Positions 1-9,333 of a stretch of 64,000 nt of DNA are shown in pieces (positions within the stretch are counted from its first letter, which is position 1; every line of letters begins with the position of its first letter). Made by a program: the position numbers and the translations under genes. The stretch comes from Deltaproteobacteria bacterium (lineage in GTDB: Bacteria; Myxococcota_A; Polyangia; Polyangiales; Ga0077539), in NCBI GenBank assembly GCA_030694465.1, contig JAUXYJ010000005.1:1-64000 (forward strand), in the 5' to 3' direction. The notes under the pieces were generated by a model. The model did no database searches. It was given only the letters and a program-made list of their open reading frames with translations, and had not been told where the DNA came from.

Positions 1-98
1 TTCACCGGCCGCGTGTCGACCGTGCTTGCCGCAGCGATGACTGCGTCCCCGGCTTCGATGCGACCAGAAACATTGGAGGGAGGATTGAGTGTTGCCAT
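1..98 (-). CDS. Partial CDS, N-terminal 32 residues only
   Basis: A minus-strand reading frame starts with ATG at 98 and stays open to the window edge, giving 32 residues beginning MATLNPPSNVSGRIEAGD. Only the N-terminus is visible and I do not recognise the family. An AAAGG lies about 15 bases before the ATG, which is far for a ribosome-binding site. There is no signal peptide. It may be a cytoplasmic protein whose body lies outside the window. Confidence 0.45.
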   Translation of the reverse strand, partial: MATLNPPSNVSGRIEAGDAVIAAASTVDTRPV

Positions 99-717
99 GG
101 CGGTAGGGGAGCCTTTCAGGGAGCGAGGGAGGGAGTGACCGCACGAACGGTAGGCAACGTGCCGACGTGGACACAACAAAGCCGCACAGAGCATGGCTCG
201 GACGGTCACTCGCACAGAGCCATGCCACGCGAAGAATGCCTCGCGCCGTCACTCGCACAGAGCAACGCCGCCCGGAGCATGTACCGCGTGGCAATGTGCA
301 CAGAGGATTGCCACAAGGAGTGGCTCATTCGGCGGTAGATTGAATCACCGGTGTGCGGGCAAAACCGGTCCCACAACACGCCGTAGCTGTCCGCGAGGCG
401 CGCGTCTTCGTCGCCTCGAAGTGCATGCGCAAGGTGTTGCTCGCGTCCGCACCACGAATCAAAGAGCCGCGCCGATGGCTGCTCGAATCGATCACTCGCG
501 CGCCAGCCCCCGTGACGAGCTCGGCTGCCACGAAGATCGCGCGGCCTGGCGGAATCAGGATCATGAGTGATCCACGCAATGGAGAATGGCGTGTAAATTT
601 GCAGCATCCATGCTCGCTTGAAACCGCAGCGTTCGGCCGTTGGTCGTGCGGCAAGCGTCGCAAGCCCGCGCTCACTCTGCAGCCATGCGGGGGGTGTTGC
701 ACCGGGTACCCCCGTAC
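99..717. other. Gene-poor stretch with a short direct repeat
   Basis: About 620 bases without a convincing full-length gene. A 16-base direct repeat (GTCACTCGCACAGAGC) occurs near 205-221 and 248-264. The one small frame with protein-like composition is listed separately at 325-564. The other open frames here are Arg/Ser-rich and look like shadows. Confidence 0.5.
325..564 (-). CDS. Small hypothetical protein, possibly a gene remnant
   Basis: A 79-residue frame starts at ATG 564, with GGA about nine bases upstream, and ends at 325. It begins MILIPPGRAIFVAAEL and contains an Arg/Thr-rich middle and the segment TATACCGTGFARTP. The composition is more protein-like than that of neighbouring frames, but I recognise no domain. 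It lies downstream of, and co-directional with, the 919-residue protein at 718-3477. It could be a short gene, the tail of a decayed gene, or chance. Confidence 0.35.
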   Translation of the reverse strand: MILIPPGRAIFVAAELVTGAGARVIDSSSHRRGSLIRGADASNTLRMHFEATKTRASRTATACCGTGFARTPVIQSTAE

Positions 718-3477
718 TCACTCGTGGCGCATCCCCTGATCCAATTGGATGCGACACGCAAGCGCTGTGTCGCCGCGAGCAATGTCGTAGCCCAGTAGAC
801 GCTGTCCGGGTTGGGCATGCAGCACGATCGCGCTGTCAGGGATCGCGCCTCCACGTGTTCCAAACCAAGGCGCTTCATCCCATTCACCCATGTGTGCAAT
901 GCTGCGAATACACGGGTGATTGTTTTCAAACTCGATCGTCGCGTGGATGCTTTCCTCGAGAGACCCCTGACCCCACACGCGTCGCACGTATTGCTCGGAC
1001 GTTTCGAGAACACCGCCAACGCGACGGAGAATCATGTCACTTCCCGGCCGTGGGGGTTGCTCGCACACGGGTGGCGCGTGGATCCGAGGCCAAGAAATCC
1101 ATGAGTGCGTGCCTGTTTCAGCGTCCACAAAGCGAAGATGGTCCACGCGCTGTGGATCCGCGGTGATTGCTCCCCAGCGTCCTGCGATTCGTGCGATGCC
1201 CGAAGGTGCGAGCGCTCCGGCTGGTTGCTCATTGTGGCACTGAGTCACCACGCGTCCGGACAAGTTGTAGAGCGAAATTTTTCCGTCTTCGCGAAGCAAG
1301 ACAAACCCTGTCTCGTGCACGAGAGCGTTTGCGATTGCACCCCGCGTTTGAAGGACTCGTGACCCGCCACGGCCTGCCGAAATCCAGGCAACTGTTGCGC
1401 CAAACCGTACCAACAGGCCCGACGGACCAGAGGCCAACAACGTGTTTTGCTCTTCTTCGCCGCCCTCGTGTGTTGTCGCCGTTTCGAGTTCAGTGGGAGC
1501 CATGCCGCTCGCAATCCAAGTTGGAGATCGATAGCGATCGGACCATTGCAGTCGCCGCAAGCCTTCGTCGTTGTCCATCCATGCCCAGACACCAGGACCA
1601 AACAAGAACCTCGGTCCTTCACTCTGCTCTTCGGCACCCTCTGCGAGCATGATTCGTTGGCCGGTGTAGATTCGGTTTCGATCGTCGCAGGCGATATGCA
1701 GCCACTCCCAGCGGTGCATCGATGGCTCGCTCACCACGGGGGGTGTCCGTGGTGAGCCAATCCACGCTACGTCCGAGGACCGTGCTGTCCATGGAATCTC
1801 AAAGGGACCGGCAAAACACGAGTCTTCGTTACAGCCAACGCCCACGATTTCAATGCGCGCTACCGAGGCATCCACATCGAGGACAACGCGCTCCCAACGA
1901 TCTTGCGTGGAGCGACGACGCCAGATTTGATCTCCGTGCGTACCGGTTGCGAGCATTCGCCCATGGTCATCCATGGCTCCGTCAACCGCGCCCCGAGGGA
2001 GACTCACGAGGGTTCCGTCGTCGCGATCAAGATCGAGACGCAATTGTGTGTGTCCATCGGAGCCAGCGATCACAGCGTACGATCGACCGCTGGGAAGCAT
2101 GGTTCGAACATGGGCAATGCGGGGCTCTCTCAGCGTCGGAGCCAACGTTGCGGCTGTGCGATCCACCGTTGTATTTGCAACGAAGTTCAATACGCTGAGG
2201 GTGCGTTGCTCTTCGTGTGCGATCACGGCGATGCTGTTAAATCCGTGGACGAGCCGCGACCGCGGAGCAACGGGCATCGTTTGATACTGTGTGCGTCTGT
2301 TTGCGTTGAAGTTCTGCCAACACAGTGACAGCTCGTCCGGCGCTTCTGCATGACTGTCCCGATTGCAGCGGCCGATGGTAATCGCAGTGTGTCCGTCGTC
2401 GGAGAATCGTGTGCGTGACGATGCGCCACCGTCAACGCTCAACCTTTCGCCAACGTGCCAGCGGCCGGCCACATCGCGAGTGACCCGTGTGAGAGCTTCG
2501 GCGTAGCGATATTGCTCCGTGACCACCGCAACACTTGGTCCCCAGCGGAAGAACGTCGCGCCAATCCCCATGGCGCCTGGCTCGGGCTCAAACAGACGCA
2601 CAAGAGAGCGACACGCGTCTTGTCCTAACTGTTGCACCAACCAGTCGTTTTCTCTGTTGTCCATCGTGTTGCAGGAAAAGTCTGCAAAGGTCTGCGTGCT
2701 TTCGTCCGCCGTCGGGATGTCCGTTTCTTCTGTGGATTCTCTGGGCTGAGCGCCCTCGCTGCCGTCGGTCTCATCCGACACAGCGCGCGGGCGTGGCGCG
2801 TTGTGATACGTCAATCCGCCATCGGTGGTCTCAAGCGCGCGTCCCCACTCGGTTTGTGCAAAACCGTGAGATTCGCTGGTAAACCTTGCGCTGACAACAC
2901 GGGTATTTGCGAGCCCTGGTGCGAGAGCGAGCGTGCCGTCTGCAGACGCGAGCCACAGTTGTTTGCGTGTGTCGACGATGGCCAGCCGTCCTCGCGAGGG
3001 TGGGTGGGCTTGTGTGAACAAAGCGCCCTCTGCAACCTCGCCAATTCGGATTGGCGTCGACAAGAAGTCTTCGCTTTGAAAAACGGCCCCATCCGTGGTC
3101 GCAAAGATCCATCGATCACGCACTTTGGCGACCGCTGCGAGAGGGCTCGTGAAGATTTCGTGTGCTGCGATCCAACGCCCGCGAGAGAGTTTCATCCGGC
3201 GCCCTGCGGCGATGTCGTGCGTCGCATCGATGGGCGTTGGTGTCGCGTGCCCGCGATGGTGTCCGGGGCGCACAGTGATCGTTGGCTCAACGGGTGGAGT
3301 CTTGGTTGGATGTCTCCCGTCATCGCTGGGAATCTGCCGCGCTACAACACGGTGTGTGTGTGTGTGCTGCGAAGACTCAATGCGATAGCGCTCAAATACG
3401 CGACACGAATCGACGCGAGAGAACAGCAGTGTCAGAAAAAAACCAGCGTGAATGACCGAGGCGCGACGAGGAACCAT
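718..3477 (-). CDS. Large secreted propeller-like hypothetical protein (919 aa)
   Basis: The start is taken at ATG 3477. A TTG six codons upstream is possible but less likely. The first 25 residues (MVPRRASVIHAGFFLTLLFS) have a basic end followed by a hydrophobic stretch, which suggests export. Short motifs such as RWIFATTDGAVFQSEDF, recurring roughly every 40-60 residues with W and G/D turns, resemble BNR or photosystem-assembly-factor-like beta-propeller blades. No catalytic motif was recognised. A GT microsatellite near 3352-3366 encodes a short His-Thr run just after the signal region. It is transcribed divergently from the TPR gene at 3529, with only 51 bases between. Function is unknown, and the propeller assignment is inference from repeat texture. 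Confidence 0.65.
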   Translation of the reverse strand: MVPRRASVIHAGFFLTLLFSRVDSCRVFERYRIESSQHTHTHRVVARQIPSDDGRHPTKTPPVEPTITVRPGHHRGHATPTPIDATHDIAAGRRMKLSRGRWIAAHEIFTSPLAAVAKVRDRWIFATTDGAVFQSEDFLSTPIRIGEVAEGALFTQAHPPSRGRLAIVDTRKQLWLASADGTLALAPGLANTRVVSARFTSESHGFAQTEWGRALETTDGGLTYHNAPRPRAVSDETDGSEGAQPRESTEETDIPTADESTQTFADFSCNTMDNRENDWLVQQLGQDACRSLVRLFEPEPGAMGIGATFFRWGPSVAVVTEQYRYAEALTRVTRDVAGRWHVGERLSVDGGASSRTRFSDDGHTAITIGRCNRDSHAEAPDELSLCWQNFNANRRTQYQTMPVAPRSRLVHGFNSIAVIAHEEQRTLSVLNFVANTTVDRTAATLAPTLREPRIAHVRTMLPSGRSYAVIAGSDGHTQLRLDLDRDDGTLVSLPRGAVDGAMDDHGRMLATGTHGDQIWRRRSTQDRWERVVLDVDASVARIEIVGVGCNEDSCFAGPFEIPWTARSSDVAWIGSPRTPPVVSEPSMHRWEWLHIACDDRNRIYTGQRIMLAEGAEEQSEGPRFLFGPGVWAWMDNDEGLRRLQWSDRYRSPTWIASGMAPTELETATTHEGGEEEQNTLLASGPSGLLVRFGATVAWISAGRGGSRVLQTRGAIANALVHETGFVLLREDGKISLYNLSGRVVTQCHNEQPAGALAPSGIARIAGRWGAITADPQRVDHLRFVDAETGTHSWISWPRIHAPPVCEQPPRPGSDMILRRVGGVLETSEQYVRRVWGQGSLEESIHATIEFENNHPCIRSIAHMGEWDEAPWFGTRGGAIPDSAIVLHAQPGQRLLGYDIARGDTALACRIQLDQGMRHE

Positions 3478-3528
3478 GATCGTGATCAGTCGCAACGAGT
3501 TTGCCGAGCTGTGTTATTCCCCTCGCGC

Positions 3529-4869
3529 ATGACCCACTCGATGACCTCGGTGTCGATCGTAGTGACCGAGCGACGACGGGACGCGCAGGGCGCCACGAGC
3601 GAGCTTTCAACGCGCTGTGTGCTGGAGCTCAGCCCTACCCTGCTTTCTTTCACGCAACCGCAAGGCGAGCGCGTGTGGCTCGACTTTGCTGCGCATCGTC
3701 ACGTGGTGAGTGATCCGGCTGGCGGCACATGCACGCACCAATCGCTCTTCGCGAGCCCGTACTTTCGATCGATCGAGGGTCCCAACCGCGCGCACATTGC
3801 CTCCGTGCTCGAGGCCGGAGGAGCCGACGCTTCGATGTTTCATCCGGTGATCGTCGAGCACCAGCTCTCGATGCGCGACGTTCGTTCGAGTACGAAGCTC
3901 CGGCGGGCTCAGAACGCAGGCAACTTACTCTCTCGACTCAGCAGCGCATTCGAGAGCAAGTCCGCGATGAGCATTGAGGTCGCAACGAGCGCGAACACTA
4001 CGTCGTATCGCTGGCGTGACGCCCCGCTCTGCGAGGTTTCGCTCTCGGGCGTACCGTGTTCGCCGGCGGTGCTACGGGCGTTTGTGCAGTACTTGCGGTG
4101 GGCTTTCGGCGGGCACCCACTCGTGCTCGACGATGTACTGCAGAACGGGACGCTCCCTCGATCACTCACGCTCTTCACGTTGGCGATCGGCGAGGTGTAC
4201 GAAGTGCAACTGCAGATCGAGTCGGTCGGGCATACCGCGGCGACTGCGATCGAGATTCCGCCCGAACGCGAGGCACAAGACAACACCATGGCGCTTCTCC
4301 GCGAGCGCGCCGAAACGGCGCTCGCTGCGAGGAGCAACGATCAGGCCGCGCGCCTCAGCGCCGCGACAGAAGCCGTTCGGAGCGGTGACGCGCTGCAGGG
4401 CGTGCTCGACTTCTTTATGCTCACGCTCGAGTCGGTTGTCGCAATGCCGCCGGCGCTCGCAGAGGCGTTGAACGCGTGCCGCGACGCTCGCGTGTCCGCT
4501 CTGCTCTCGGCGATGTCGCCTCAGAGCGGCCCCGAAGCAGAGCAGGCGATCGTTACGTTCGAAGCACTACGGCACGGACCGCCGCCCAACGATCATCCCG
4601 CACTGCTCTGCCTAGAAGCTGCGATTCTGAAGAACCTCGGAGACGTGCGCTCCGCAGAGTCGCTCTACGTGACGGCGATCAACGCGAATCCGCTGTTGAC
4701 CGGCGCGTACCACGACCTCGGAGATCTGGCGCTTGGGAAGTACGACACTGGCACCGCGTGGCGCCTGTGGGCCATCGCGCGAAAGATCGCGCCAGAGCAT
4801 CGGATACTCGGGACCGTCGCAGAGCACGAAGCGCGCATGCTCAAGCAATACCCAGAGTACTTTCAATAG
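3529..4869 (+). CDS. TPR-containing hypothetical protein (446 aa)
   Basis: The frame is open from 2632, but that upstream part lies opposite the divergent gene. The first sensible start is ATG 3529, with a second ATG at 3541. The C-terminal third is helical and reads as tetratricopeptide-like repeats, for example HPALLCLEAAILKNLGDVRS followed by AINANPLLTGAYHDLGDLAL. The N-terminal half is mixed alpha/beta with no recognised domain. There is no signal peptide or membrane segment, so it is probably cytoplasmic. TPR proteins usually act as scaffolds; the partner is unknown. It converges with the lipoprotein gene ending at 5074, with 204 featureless bases between. Confidence 0.7.
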   Translation: MTHSMTSVSIVVTERRRDAQGATSELSTRCVLELSPTLLSFTQPQGERVWLDFAAHRHVVSDPAGGTCTHQSLFASPYFRSIEGPNRAHIASVLEAGGADASMFHPVIVEHQLSMRDVRSSTKLRRAQNAGNLLSRLSSAFESKSAMSIEVATSANTTSYRWRDAPLCEVSLSGVPCSPAVLRAFVQYLRWAFGGHPLVLDDVLQNGTLPRSLTLFTLAIGEVYEVQLQIESVGHTAATAIEIPPEREAQDNTMALLRERAETALAARSNDQAARLSAATEAVRSGDALQGVLDFFMLTLESVVAMPPALAEALNACRDARVSALLSAMSPQSGPEAEQAIVTFEALRHGPPPNDHPALLCLEAAILKNLGDVRSAESLYVTAINANPLLTGAYHDLGDLALGKYDTGTAWRLWAIARKIAPEHRILGTVAEHEARMLKQYPEYFQ

Positions 4870-5073
4870 CCCACCGCCTCCGACCATCGCGCGCGCCCAG
4901 CGCTGCCCACGCGGGGACACAGCCCCTTCGTTCACCAGTCGGTTGAGTGGCATCCTTCGTAGAGGCCGTAGCCGCACTCATCGACGTGTGGCTCTTCCGA
5001 CTCCAGCGCACATCACAAGGCACCACGCCCCGCCCCGCCCTGCCCTCGACGCCGAGCGTACAGCGCGCGGTGC

Positions 5074-6402
5074 TCACTCGTCGCGAAGCGACGGAAGCGG
5101 GAGTGCGATGGGGTAGAACTGCCGCGTGGGCACCTGCTCTTGGCACTTCACGTGGACCAATCCGTCGCCAAACATCCGCGTGAAGCCTGCCTGCAAAACG
5201 CCCGTGAGGATGGGGACGGTGCGCCCGGTGGGGATGTGATACCCGAGGATCTCCATGACGTCGGTGAACCCCGCGGTGGGGCTAGGATCCCGTGCGTTGC
5301 GAAAGTCCGAGTAGGTGACCCAGTCGCCTTCGACCGTCGGATAGTTCTGCCCTGTCGGTTGCCCGGCAGGGTCTTGCGAGATGATCCGCGTCTCGCGGGT
5401 TTGAAGGTCGTACAGATAGACCTCCATGTTGCGGGGCTCGGCGCTCGCCAGGCCGATCCACACCGCGTGTCTGCCGTCCGTCCACGGTCGATAGCCGAGC
5501 GTGTTGTTGATCCGCTGCGACTGCGCGTCGCCCTTGCGCCAGTAGCGCACCTGCGGACCGTCCAGCCACACCGCGTGAGGGCCTACCACCCGCAAATACT
5601 CTGGCCGATTGCCATATCCGGGCTCGTTTGGCGCGATGGGATGCGCGTCCTCTCCGTTCGGGCCTGACACCCAAAGCTCCGGTGGTGCGCGGGTCGGAGC
5701 GTGCTGCCACATGATCATCTCCGTCGATGCTCCGAGCGCTTGGAGGCTTTGACCTTGACCGATCATCGGGTCGTCCACGTAGGAGCGCTGCCAGACGATC
5801 CGGCCGGGACGGTCGAAGTCGTCGAACAGCGCGAGCCCCACTTGATCATAGAAGAGCCGAGAGGGCGTCGAGTCGATCCGGTTTCCTCGTGCGTAGAGAA
5901 CGGCCACGCGGTTGCCGACGCAGGCCACACGAGCCTCCACGAACTGCGCTGTCGTCGGCGGCCAGTCAATCAACGCTTCGCGCTTGCCGGTCCGCAAGTT
6001 GACGCGCGAAACCCAACCGCTGGATTGGTAGGTCCACTCGCCGATACGGCAGCTGTTCGCGAGCGAATCGAATCCCATCACGTAGCCAGTGGCGGGGTGC
6101 CCGTTGCACTGGTTGGGATGCGGCGTCACGTCCGTGAGCACGGAGTGAAGCCGGAGTTGATCGGTGCCGATAAACTCGTAGGTGGTACGCGTCGGATCCA
6201 ACGCAGCGTCGGACCGAGGCGCATCCGTCGCTGCATCGCGCCGCGGTGTCGCAGCGTCGCGCTGCACGCCAACGTCGGACCGCGCTCCGTCGAGCGCGGC
6301 GTCCATCGGGTTTGCGCGCGGGGCAGGACATGCCGTTGCACACACAACCAAGAGCACGCACAGCCATTCGAGTGCGCGCGCGGCGCGATGCAGCGTGTTC
6401 AT
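5074..6402 (-). CDS. TolB-like beta-propeller lipoprotein (442 aa)
   Basis: The start is ATG 6402. It gives a signal peptide MNTLHRAARALEWLCVLLVV ending in a lipobox-like ATAC, then the Asp/Ala/Arg-rich linker typical of myxobacterial lipoproteins. The mature part has repeated units of the type VYLYDLQTRETRIISQD followed by PTVEGDWVTYSDFRN, as in TolB/PD40 propellers, where each blade pairs a residue-rich strand with a W-V-Y/D turn. It is probably an outer-membrane-anchored periplasmic protein of unknown ligand. Its ATG overlaps the stop of the upstream frameshifted gene in an ATGA, suggesting translational coupling. Many in-frame codons lie upstream, but they give no signal peptide. Confidence 0.75.
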   Translation of the reverse strand: MNTLHRAARALEWLCVLLVVCATACPAPRANPMDAALDGARSDVGVQRDAATPRRDAATDAPRSDAALDPTRTTYEFIGTDQLRLHSVLTDVTPHPNQCNGHPATGYVMGFDSLANSCRIGEWTYQSSGWVSRVNLRTGKREALIDWPPTTAQFVEARVACVGNRVAVLYARGNRIDSTPSRLFYDQVGLALFDDFDRPGRIVWQRSYVDDPMIGQGQSLQALGASTEMIMWQHAPTRAPPELWVSGPNGEDAHPIAPNEPGYGNRPEYLRVVGPHAVWLDGPQVRYWRKGDAQSQRINNTLGYRPWTDGRHAVWIGLASAEPRNMEVYLYDLQTRETRIISQDPAGQPTGQNYPTVEGDWVTYSDFRNARDPSPTAGFTDVMEILGYHIPTGRTVPILTGVLQAGFTRMFGDGLVHVKCQEQVPTRQFYPIALPLPSLRDE

Positions 6403-7048
6403 CGCGGTCCAGCTCCGCGTCGCGGGGTCAAGACCGAGACTTCCGCCGTCTCGCGCGGGCGGGTGCTGCGCGTGCCTGGTGCTGCGCGCACGATGCCGCC
6501 GCTGCCACCGCCAGCCACACGGAGCAACGGCCCGGGGTTGTTGCCGGGTGCATTGACCGTCGCTTGACCGTCGAGCAACAGGTACGTCCCTGCCACGCCG
6601 CCGCTCGCCGCATAGCCCGGAACGCCCCAATACATCCCGTGGTCGATGTCACCCACGATCGCGAATCCCTCGGTGGGTCCGAGGCCGTTCCACCCGAAGT
6701 CGTGGATGAACGCGGCGCTCGCGAAGGTCTCGTCGAGCGTCACGCGCCACACGTCGCTGTACCACCACGTGCCCACATAGCCGCCGCCGTAGATCAGCCC
6801 GTCGCCGTGGTCGTCGAAGGACAAATCCGGCGCCGCGCCCGTAGATCAACACGTTGCCGTAGTGGTGAACGAGGCCCGTGGCGCCCTGTGACGTCTGCTC
6901 CACGGCTTGCTCTGCGCCCGCGCAGCCGGTGAGCGCCAGCGTCATGCGCGCGACGTTCCGTCGTAGGGGTGGCGCCCCCCAAAGAACTTTCAGCGTTCTC
7001 TCGTGGATCCCCGTGCACCGGGGCGAAGACATGGTCGTCGTTTCGCAT
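6399..7048 (-). pseudogene. Frameshifted lipoprotein gene
   Basis: Coding-like sequence is spread over three frames. A good ribosome-binding site (AGGAG, seven bases before ATG 7048) opens one frame (MRNDDHVFAP...). A second frame carries a lipobox-type signal (MTLALTGCAG) and runs to YGNVLIYGRGA near 6835. A third continues without gap as APDLSFDDHGDGLIYGGGY to a stop at 6399. The phrase LIYG recurs on both sides of the 6831-6842 break, as expected for one repetitive protein. The last frame ends in an ATGA overlap with the next lipoprotein gene, which supports it as genuine coding sequence. Either the gene is decayed or there are one or two sequencing indels in GC-rich runs. Kelch-like or propeller folding is possible but unproven. 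Confidence 0.55.
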
Positions 7049-7490
7049 CGAACACTCCTGCCATGAACTACGAATGGTTGAATGAATGTGCCACGCGGAG
7101 GTGCCTCGATCGGGGCGCTCGCCGCCGAGTCGCTTCGTGACATGCAACGCACGAGAGTCCCCGTGCCCTGTGAATGTCCGAAGCCCACGTCGTCGGATCC
7201 CCGCCGAGCGGTGACCTCGGGGATGGTCCCTGTCCGATGGACCCCCCAATCGAGCAGCCCCCGCTCGATGACCAGAACACGGGGCACGAACGCGCGCAAC
7301 CTCGACGCTGCGGCTCAGTCATGACAGCCCCTGACAGCGGAGTTTTCGTGCTCAGCGCGGACGGTCCCTCCAAACCGAGCCCGCGGGCAGAGGCCTGCTT
7401 CGCCGGGATGGCAACCACACACACAACCCCAAGCGCTGCGCACCGCGGGCGCGATTGCCCGTCGGCGCGCGGGTGCGCTTCACCCCCAGT

Positions 7491-7679
7491 GTCGCCCACG
7501 GCATGCCCGCTGTCGCCCACGGCATGCCCGCTGTCGCCCACGGCATGCCCGCTGTCGCCCACGGGCCCCCCAGTGTCGCCCACGGCATGCCCGCTGTCGC
7601 CCAAGCCCTCCCCAGTGTCGCCCAAGCCCTCCCCAGTGTCGCCCACGGGCCCCCCAGTGTCGCCCACGGCTCCAAACGC
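7491..7679. repeat. Nine-unit 21-bp tandem repeat
   Basis: Units begin with GTCGCCCA at 7491, 7512, 7533, 7554, 7575, 7596, 7617, 7638 and 7659, a period of exactly 21 bases. Within the unit the first 11 bases are nearly invariant, and the remainder falls into a few types (GGCATGCCCGCT, GGGCCCCCCAGT, AGCCCTCCCCAGT). Because 21 is a multiple of three, all frames stay open. On the minus strand one frame reads a heptapeptide GD(S/T)G(H/G/E)(A/P/G)(V/L) repeated nine times, with a possible GTG start at 7667 but a poor ribosome-binding site. It sits just past the stop of the gene at 7704-8702. The surrounding 7049-7703 holds no other convincing gene. Confidence 0.9.
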
Positions 7680-7703
7680 CCCCCACGCACCCCCCTCGTT
7701 CGC

Positions 7704-8702
7704 TCAGCCCTCTGAGCTGGGCTCTGCCGCCGGAGCCGCCGGAGCCGCATCAACGCTCGCCGCGCTCTCGCTGCCCGATGCGCCGTCGTCACCGCCGTCG
7801 TCACCGTCGTCGCTGCCCTCGTCCGAGCCCTCGCCCGAGCCCTCGCCCGGTGCGCCCGCGCTCACGGTGCCGTCCTTGTTCTTGCGCTTGCGACGGCGGC
7901 GGCGCTTCTTCTTGACCTCACCCGCCTCGCCGGTGGCCGCTGCCTCTGCGCTCACGCCCTCGCCCGTCGCCGCTGCGCCAGGCTCGCCGCCCTCTGCCGG
8001 GGCCGCGTCCTTCGCTGCGCCCTCCGCAGCAGGCTTGTTGCGCGAACGCTCTCGGTTTTGGTCGCGACCACGCCCACGGTTGTCATCACGCCCACCACGG
8101 GGGCCGCGGTCATTGCGGTCGCGCTCGCGGTTAAACTCAACCCGCACAAGCTTCCACAGCTCGCCACCCTGCGGAAAATTCCTCCGCATCATCGCCACAA
8201 TCCGCCCCGCCTCAGCCTTCTGCTTCGGCGCCCAGGTGTCTACCCACGACAAAAACCGCGAGATCGCGTCCTTGTCATCCGTGAGCGAGACCTTGCCCCA
8301 GCCCAGCGCATCCGCCAACCGCTGAACAAAGCCCTCTTTTTGCAGCTCTGGCGGCGTCGCACGCGCAGGCCCAAACGAGGCCGGGTGCCGCATCCAACGC
8401 AACAAAATCGCCTCAAAACCGTCGCGCTGCCCGCGATGCTCAAGGAGCGTCGAGAGCAAAATCATCATGTGCGCATGCACATGCGCCGACGGGGCCGGGT
8501 CTTTCTCAAGGGCCTCGACAATCACGTGCACCGTCGCGATCACGTCTTTGCCAAGCGCTGGGCGCAACACCGTCGCCCCCATGTCGTTCAGCGTCGTGAG
8601 CGCGTCGGGCTCGGCGGCGTGCTCGCTGCACCAGGCAAGCAAGCGCCGGAGGTCTTCGTCCGGAATCTCTTGGACCGTCTCGGGAGTCGTTGTGTCAGTC
8701 AC
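7704..8702 (-). CDS. Hypothetical protein with basic and acidic disordered tails (332 aa)
   Basis: The start is GTG 8702, preceded by AGGAG ten bases upstream. Residues 1 to about 190 are helical and hydrophilic (for example LRRLLAWCSEHAAEPDAL). From about 190 the chain becomes low complexity: an Arg/Asp/Asn/Gly-rich stretch (RGPRGGRDDNRGRGRDQNR), then an Ala/Glu/Gly region, a run of Lys/Arg (KKKRRRRRKRK), and a final Gly/Ser/Glu/Asp acidic tail. The RGG-like and poly-basic segments suggest nucleic-acid or RNP binding, as in disordered tails of RNA-associated proteins, but I know no family for the N-terminal part. No membrane segment was seen. The 21-bp repeat array follows its stop by 24 bases. 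Confidence 0.75.
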   Translation of the reverse strand: MTDTTTPETVQEIPDEDLRRLLAWCSEHAAEPDALTTLNDMGATVLRPALGKDVIATVHVIVEALEKDPAPSAHVHAHMMILLSTLLEHRGQRDGFEAILLRWMRHPASFGPARATPPELQKEGFVQRLADALGWGKVSLTDDKDAISRFLSWVDTWAPKQKAEAGRIVAMMRRNFPQGGELWKLVRVEFNRERDRNDRGPRGGRDDNRGRGRDQNRERSRNKPAAEGAAKDAAPAEGGEPGAAATGEGVSAEAAATGEAGEVKKKRRRRRKRKNKDGTVSAGAPGEGSGEGSDEGSDDGDDGGDDGASGSESAASVDAAPAAPAAEPSSEG

Positions 8703-8843
8703 CGTCTGCTGTCTCCTGCGCGTACATCTCGAGGTCTCTCGCCTGCACAATCGCGTCGTCTGCCAACGCAACCCACACGCCCTGCGGACCTCACAAGACC
8801 GGGGATGATGGACGAGTGACACCCTGACGCAAGAGGCAAACGG

Positions 8844-9296
8844 TCAGCGACCCAATCGCGCGGCGTTAAAGCAGTCCTCGCACACGTTTCCGCCCGAGTC
8901 GTCGTAGAGGGTCTGCTCGGCCGCCATGGGCTCACCGCACGAGTCACACGGGATCACCCGCGCCGCCAAATCCACTGCATATTCGCGATACGGAGCCCCA
9001 CGCCCGCCCTCGCTCGGCACCACCTCCCGCGGCGCACTCGACTGCGTTCGCACCCCCGGCACCGCCCGCACCGGCGCGAGCACATTCGCGATCCGCACAG
9101 CCAGCTCGTCCGCGTCCACCGCGCCAAGCTCGACCAACAACGCCACCAGCAGCTCTTGCACCCGCTCAAGCTCCTGCACCCGCTGAACGAGCGAGTTAAT
9201 CGTCCTCCGCTGTTCGTCCTCTGAGCTAAGTCTCGAGAGCTTCTTCATCGCTACCCACTTCACCGCAGCGCACACCGCCACTGCACACGACAGCAT
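8844..9296 (-). CDS. Membrane-anchored coiled-coil protein with zinc-finger-like tail (150 aa)
   Basis: The start is ATG 9296, chosen because AGGGG precedes it by five bases. Starts at 9356 or 9248 are also possible. The N-terminus MLSCAVAVCAAVKW is a short membrane anchor, followed by a helical, probably coiled-coil region (INSLVQRVQELERVQELL). The C-terminus has two CxxC pairs, CDSC and CEDC, about 19 residues apart, typical of a zinc ribbon or DksA/TraR-like finger. Cys-Cys spacing and an acidic helix between the pairs support metal binding. It is divergent from the small Cys-rich ORF at 9334, with a 37-base gap. Function is unknown. Confidence 0.7.
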   Translation of the reverse strand: MLSCAVAVCAAVKWVAMKKLSRLSSEDEQRRTINSLVQRVQELERVQELLVALLVELGAVDADELAVRIANVLAPVRAVPGVRTQSSAPREVVPSEGGRGAPYREYAVDLAARVIPCDSCGEPMAAEQTLYDDSGGNVCEDCFNAARLGR

Positions 9297-9333
9297 ACCG
9301 ACCCCTGCCCACAATGCTACGGTCCGCCTCGCT

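Noticed and set aside
2632..3528. N-terminal extension of the TPR protein
   Set aside because: Antisense to the divergent 919-aa protein, which has a more natural amino-acid composition.
7491..7679. Possible CRISPR array
   Set aside because: The 21-bp periods are contiguous without unique spacers, and no cas genes are nearby.
7174..8325. 383-codon plus-strand frame rich in Pro/Ser
   Set aside because: Shadow of the repeat array and of the minus-strand low-complexity gene.
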